A stretch of 51,049 nt of DNA, taken from NCBI RefSeq assembly GCF_001269385.1, contig NZ_CXOO01000044.1, forward strand, positions 1 to 51,049, given 5' to 3'. The notes beneath the pieces are model-generated. The model was not told the DNA's origin and did no database searches. It saw only the letters and a list, made by a program, of their open reading frames with translations. Shown here one piece after another: positions 50,199-51,049 of the stretch. Source of the stretch: Limnohabitans sp. DM1. GTDB taxonomy: Bacteria > Pseudomonadota > Gammaproteobacteria > Burkholderiales > Burkholderiaceae_C. Each line of letters begins with the position of its first letter. Positions within the stretch are counted from its first letter, which is position 1. A program made the position numbers and the translations under genes.

Positions 50199-51049
50199 GT
50201 GTCCGGTTAAAAAGTGAACAAATTCAACTGCTTAGCGCACTCAGGTGGTGCTGTTGTGTAAGCATCGGTCTGCAAGGCGCATGAAATCGGTGTTTTCTCG
50301 AAAACAGACACCGACAAAATCTGTAGAAAAGTGTAGAGCGAGGCCTTCAATTGCAACTCCTTCTTGACAATGGCAATCAGCACGTAAGTGGCCACGGCGC
50401 ACCAAATTTGCGTCTTGACCGCGTTCTCGCTGGCGCCCAAAAACTTCTTGATGCGCAGATGCTGCTTGATCCATTTGAAGAACAACTCGACCTGCCAACG
50501 GTTCTTGTACAGGGCTGTGATGGTCAACGCTGGCAGTGTCATGTTGTTGGTCAGAAAGACCAGCACCTTTCCCGTTTGCGGGTCCTTGAACTTGATGCGC
50601 CGCAAGTGCTCGGGGTAGTCCTTGCTGGCGTAGTGCCCATTGAGCGCAATGGTCTGATCGCAGACAAGGCCCGTGGTTCTGTCTACAGGGGCCGAGTACA
50701 CACGCCGGGCGTTCATATTGCTCCTGGCACGGGTCACGAAGAAGGCGGCGCACTGGTGCATGGTGTACAGGCGAGAGAAGTCCAGATAGCCCCTGTCCAT
50801 GATGTAGAAAGCGCCCGCCTCGATGGGCAGTATGTCCAGCACATGCACATCGTGCATCTTGCCGTCGCTGATGTGGATGAAGGCGGGGATGGAACCGCGC
50901 AAGTCCAGCAAGGTGTGCATCTTCACAGCGGCCTTGGTGGAGCGAAACGGTGCCCAGTCGAACAAACCCAGACACAGGTCGATGGCGGTGGAGTCCAAGG
51001 CGTAGACGGTGGCATCCAAATCCAAGCCCATAGGGTCTTGGGCGTACAG
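50199..51049 (-). mobile_element. IS4-family insertion sequence, 3' part (runs off the window)
   Basis: The element's end is the GTGTCCGGTTAAAAAGTGAAC stretch, starting about six bases after the yheT stop; I take ~50199 as the boundary. The stop codon of its transposase (50207-50209) lies inside this terminal repeat. The other end is outside the window, so the boundary and target duplication cannot be confirmed. This element differs in family subgroup from the one at 23547. Confidence 0.7.
50207..51049 (-). CDS. IS4-family transposase, N-terminus outside the window
   Basis: At least 280 residues; the frame is open at the right edge. The DDE residues are in ALDSTAIDLCL, IMDRGYLDF and RWQVELFFKWIKQHLRIKKF (Y/F-2-W-K form of the IS4 box). 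The C-terminus ends KQLNLFTF with the stop in the terminal repeat. No internal stop. Confidence 0.9.
   Translation of the reverse strand: MYAQDPMGLDLDATVYALDSTAIDLCLGLFDWAPFRSTKAAVKMHTLLDLRGSIPAFIHISDGKMHDVHVLDILPIEAGAFYIMDRGYLDFSRLYTMHQCAAFFVTRARSNMNARRVYSAPVDRTTGLVCDQTIALNGHYASKDYPEHLRRIKFKDPQTGKVLVFLTNNMTLPALTITALYKNRWQVELFFKWIKQHLRIKKFLGASENAVKTQIWCAVATYVLIAIVKKELQLKASLYTFLQILSVSVFEKTPISCALQTDAYTTAPPECAKQLNLFTF

Overview
The window looks like a chromosome segment of a betaproteobacterium, most likely Burkholderiales/Comamonadaceae (a Limnohabitans/Rhodoferax/Polaromonas-type organism). I infer this from the style of the proteins (Bug-type binding protein, zinc-ligand-free HemB, an S3 protein with a long Pro/Arg/Ala tail, overall codon use) and gene order. 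No database search was possible. Most of the sequence is housekeeping, interrupted by insertion sequences and a few decayed genes.

Layout. 1-680: 3' end of an ISL3-type insertion sequence. 705-2402: a Bug-type solute-binding protein and a fossil PIN-toxin/RHH-antitoxin pair, both genes broken by single-base indels. 2649-6452: MarC and YkvA membrane proteins, a MaoC dehydratase/SDR pair, a DsbA-like isomerase, and a dienelactone hydrolase broken by a 16-bp tandem duplication. 6488-9415: CorA and HemB on the minus strand, facing HemJ on the plus strand. The gap between hemB and hemJ holds a candidate small RNA of about 100 nt with its own promoter, a C-rich (anti-Shine-Dalgarno) loop and a terminator. 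9429-12742: VanZ-like protein, thioredoxin-like ferredoxin, alpha/beta hydrolase and a D,D-carboxypeptidase.

12778-22966 is the translation block: a promoter, then rpsL-rpsG-fusA-tuf-rpsJ, a second near-consensus promoter, then rplC-rplD-rplW-rplB-rpsS-rplV-rpsC-rplP-rpmC-rpsQ, ending at a strong terminator. rplN does not follow. A peroxiredoxin comes next. Its terminator hairpin was split by an IS4-family element, and that element was itself entered by an IS1380-family element. Both insertions can be reconstructed exactly from inverted repeats and target duplications.

26649-40975: GNAT enzyme, cytochrome b561/cytochrome c' pair, TlpA-like lipoprotein, DUF4197 protein, hydrolase/CoA-transferase pair, lipoprotein/MFS pair, a minimal PTS (EIIA-HPr-EI without visible permease), YghU glutathione transferase, CPBP protease, the lipoate genes ybeD-lipB-lipA, and a CopD-like protein. 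41170-48391: complete F-type ATP synthase operon atpIBEFHAGDC with terminator. 48724-50192: SnoaL-like protein and YheT-type hydrolase. 50199 to the right edge: 3' part of another IS4-family element.

The main functional themes are translation, ATP synthesis, haem and lipoate synthesis and redox proteins. I found no CRISPR array, prophage, rRNA or tRNA. The least ordinary items are the hemB-hemJ intergenic small RNA candidate, the toxin-antitoxin fossil, the nested insertion sequences and the promoter that splits the S10 gene string.
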